A DNA stretch of 64,000 nt from positions 558,001 to 622,000 of the forward strand of contig NZ_DS499579.1 in the NCBI RefSeq assembly GCF_000154465.1, in the 5' to 3' direction. The stretch's first letter is position 1. Each line of letters opens with the position of its first letter. Position numbers and translations under genes: made by a program. This DNA is from Alistipes putredinis DSM 17216 (GTDB lineage Bacteria; Bacteroidota; Bacteroidia; Bacteroidales; Rikenellaceae). The notes below the pieces were generated by a model, which saw only the letters and a program-made list of their open reading frames with translations, was not told where the DNA came from and made no database searches. This document shows, piece by piece, positions 61,147-64,000 of this stretch.

Positions 61147-61499
61147 GATTATATATTCAAAATGCAACCGGCTCTGTGCTGGGCCGACTGCGATGTATGC
61201 TTCGACCTTTCCTCGATGCTCCCTTCTTGAAGATTGAGGTAGAACCGAATAACGGCCTGTGGGTTGTGGGTTATCGTTGAAATCGAAAATATTTCAATGT
61301 ATCGGTATCCGACGGTTGCTTATTCGCCGCATGCGGCTATGTGTGTAATTCGACTCTCCCTAAATTTTTCTTCGGAGGGAATTTGTCCGTTATACTTTCA
61401 ATGAGGGACACAAGCGGATATAATTATATCTATTATAAATAGGTATCTGGATGTAAATGGAGAAAAATTACATTTTTCGATATAAAAATCATTAAAACA

Positions 61500-61530
61500 T
61501 TTGCAGATTCCAAAATAATCCCTACCTTTG
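61500..61530 (+). promoter_or_regulatory. rRNA operon promoter P1
   Basis: TTTG at 61500-61503 and TACCTTTG at 61523-61530 are 19 bp apart. It lies about 285 bp upstream of 16S. Confidence 0.8.
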
Positions 61531-61628
61531 CATCCGCATTTGAGAAAAACAGTTGCTCGAATAGAAGTTTAATCCGGTTTTCGGATGACGGAGCAAAAAA
61601 GGAAAATGCAAAAGTTCTTGAAAAAAGA

Positions 61629-61660
61629 TTTGGTGGATTGAAAAAGATTACATATCTTTG
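61629..61660 (+). promoter_or_regulatory. rRNA operon promoter P2
   Basis: TTTG at 61629-61632 and TATCTTTG at 61653-61660 are 20 bp apart, about 155 bp before 16S. Tandem promoters are usual for rRNA operons. Confidence 0.85.
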
Positions 61661-61710
61661 CAGTCCGAAACGTGATGGAAAATCACGGCTCTTTTTGAGA
61701 TTGGTTCTTT

Positions 61711-61740
61711 GAATTACTGGTAATATTGAGAGAAAAAGAA
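61711..61740 (+). other. 5' arm of the 16S processing stem
   Basis: The segment around TTGAGAGAAAAAGAA pairs with 63379-63404 (TTCTTTTCTCTCGAATACC) downstream of 16S. Several positions pair as G-U, so the stem looks selected. It would be the RNase III substrate that releases pre-16S. Confidence 0.65.
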
Positions 61741-61813
61741 ATGTAGTATTTATCTGTCAAATTCCTTTAAGGAAATTAAGTAGTCAGGACTCTAACAAAA
61801 CATTATTCTTTAT

Positions 61814-63342
<1,529 letters not shown>

Positions 63343-63433
63343 GGAGAGTATGATTACTTAACGACAGATTGATCTGCGTTCTTTTCTCTCGAATACCGGT
63401 GATTTTTTTATAGAGTGGAGTTTCCCGCGATAT

Positions 63434-63507
63434 AGTCCCGTAGCTCAGTTGGTTAGAGCACTACACTGATAATGTAGGGGTCTGCGGTTCAAGTCCGCAC
63501 GGGACTA
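63434..63507 (+). tRNA. tRNA-Ile (GAT)
   Basis: Acceptor AGTCCCG/CGGGACT, D loop GTTGGTTAGAG, anticodon GAT at 63468-63470 and T arm GGTTCAAGTCC form a complete 74-nt tRNA. CCA is not encoded. It sits in the 16S-23S spacer. Confidence 0.95.
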
Positions 63508-63518
63508 CACAAAAGCTT

Positions 63519-63592
63519 GGGGGATTAGCTCAGTTGGCTAGAGCACCTGCTTTGCAAGCAGGGGGTCAAGGGTTCGACTCCCTTATCCTCCA
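63519..63592 (+). tRNA. tRNA-Ala (TGC)
   Basis: Acceptor GGGGGAT/ATCCTCC has the G3-U70 pair that AlaRS needs. The anticodon is TGC at 63553-63555. It is 74 nt, without encoded CCA, and follows tRNA-Ile by 11 nt. Confidence 0.96.
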
Positions 63593-63689
63593 CTCGGATT
63601 GAAGCGATTCAATCATCGTTCATTGACACGATTAAGGAGATGAGATATAGGCTATGCGTATACAATAGGGTATGCATAGCGGAAAAAGA

Positions 63690-64000
63690 AAGTAAGTAAG
63701 GGCGTATGGGGGATGCCTAGGCTCTTGGAGGCTAAGAAGGACGTGGTAAGCTGCGAAAAGCTGCGGGGATTTGCAAACGAGACTCGATCCGCAGATATCC
63801 GAATGGGACAACCCGGCAGGTAGAAGACCTGTCACACCGCGAGGTGAGCTAACCCTCTGAACTGAAACATCTAAGTAGGAGGAGGAAAAGAAAGAAACAT
63901 CGATTTCCAAAGTAGCGGCGAGCGAAATGGAAGAAGCCCAAACCGATATTGTTACGGCAATATCGGGGTTGTAGGACTGCAATATTCAATTAACAATGAA
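63690..64000 (+). rRNA. 23S ribosomal RNA, 5' part
   Basis: The sequence from about 63690 (AGTAAGTAAGGGCGTATGG, then GGATGCCTAGGCTCTTGGAG) matches the 5' end of 23S rRNA. The gene continues past the window. A hairpin GCTATGC/GCATAGC at 63651-63680 lies just before it and may be part of the processing stem. Confidence 0.93.

Overview
The window reads as a chromosomal segment of a GC-rich member of the Bacteroidales, most likely Alistipes or a close Rikenellaceae relative. The evidence is the 16S rRNA gene at the right end, with a Bacteroidetes-type 3' end (GGAACACCTCCTTT), the -33/-7 promoters of the TTTG-N19/20-TAnnTTTG type seen throughout, A/T-rich translation starts with few purine-rich ribosome binding sites, and family choices such as BACON and PCMD lipoproteins, a DUF2023 partner for flavodoxin and an extended LysRS. 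The genus is an inference.

Layout. 0-14 kb: rpsA; divergent ribB and an AraC-type regulator; a minus-strand xseA-xseB-methyltransferase operon; a minus-strand prfA-MGMT-like-TonB_C-menA operon; flavodoxin with DUF2023; leuS. 14.3-33.4 kb: str operon (rpsL, rpsG, fusA, rpsJ, without tuf), then S10, spc and alpha operons from rplC to rplQ. The spc operon is interrupted between rpsN and rpsH by about 780 nt with no credible ORF but dense RNA secondary structure. 34-39 kb: a TrpB2-type tryptophan synthase beta chain behind a leader peptide with three consecutive Trp codons and an attenuator; tpiA joined in frame to a membrane ORF; lysS. 39-57 kb: envelope and export functions (endonuclease lipoprotein, SotB-like efflux protein, a YugP-like peptidase/SGNH/MBOAT/PAP2 operon, SDR, LolC/E-like permease, menaquinone methyltransferase, small lipoproteins, MATE pump, PCMD lipoprotein). 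56.6-61.1 kb: hibernation factor, XerC-like recombinase, tRNA-Leu, lspA, subtilisin-like lipoprotein. 61.5-64 kb: rRNA operon with two promoters, 16S, tRNA-Ile, tRNA-Ala and the start of 23S.

Two signals stand out. First, 24289-24840 folds on paper into several independent helices, with GU pairs and a GNRA loop that favour the plus strand; I cannot assign it to any family I know. Second, a modular interspersed repeat built around TTTCACTATCTTTGCAGAAG sits upstream of xseA, prfA, leuS, lysS and a secreted-protein gene. Each copy carries a -7 box and the spacer modules are shared and reordered between loci, so it looks like a family of tandem, spreading promoters.

The genes are mainly translation and core metabolism with surface functions between them. 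menA and ubiE/menG belong to menaquinone synthesis. The MBOAT and SGNH pair suggests O-acylation of an envelope glycan. prfA, leuS, lysS and xseA share the repeat promoter type, which may tie their expression together.
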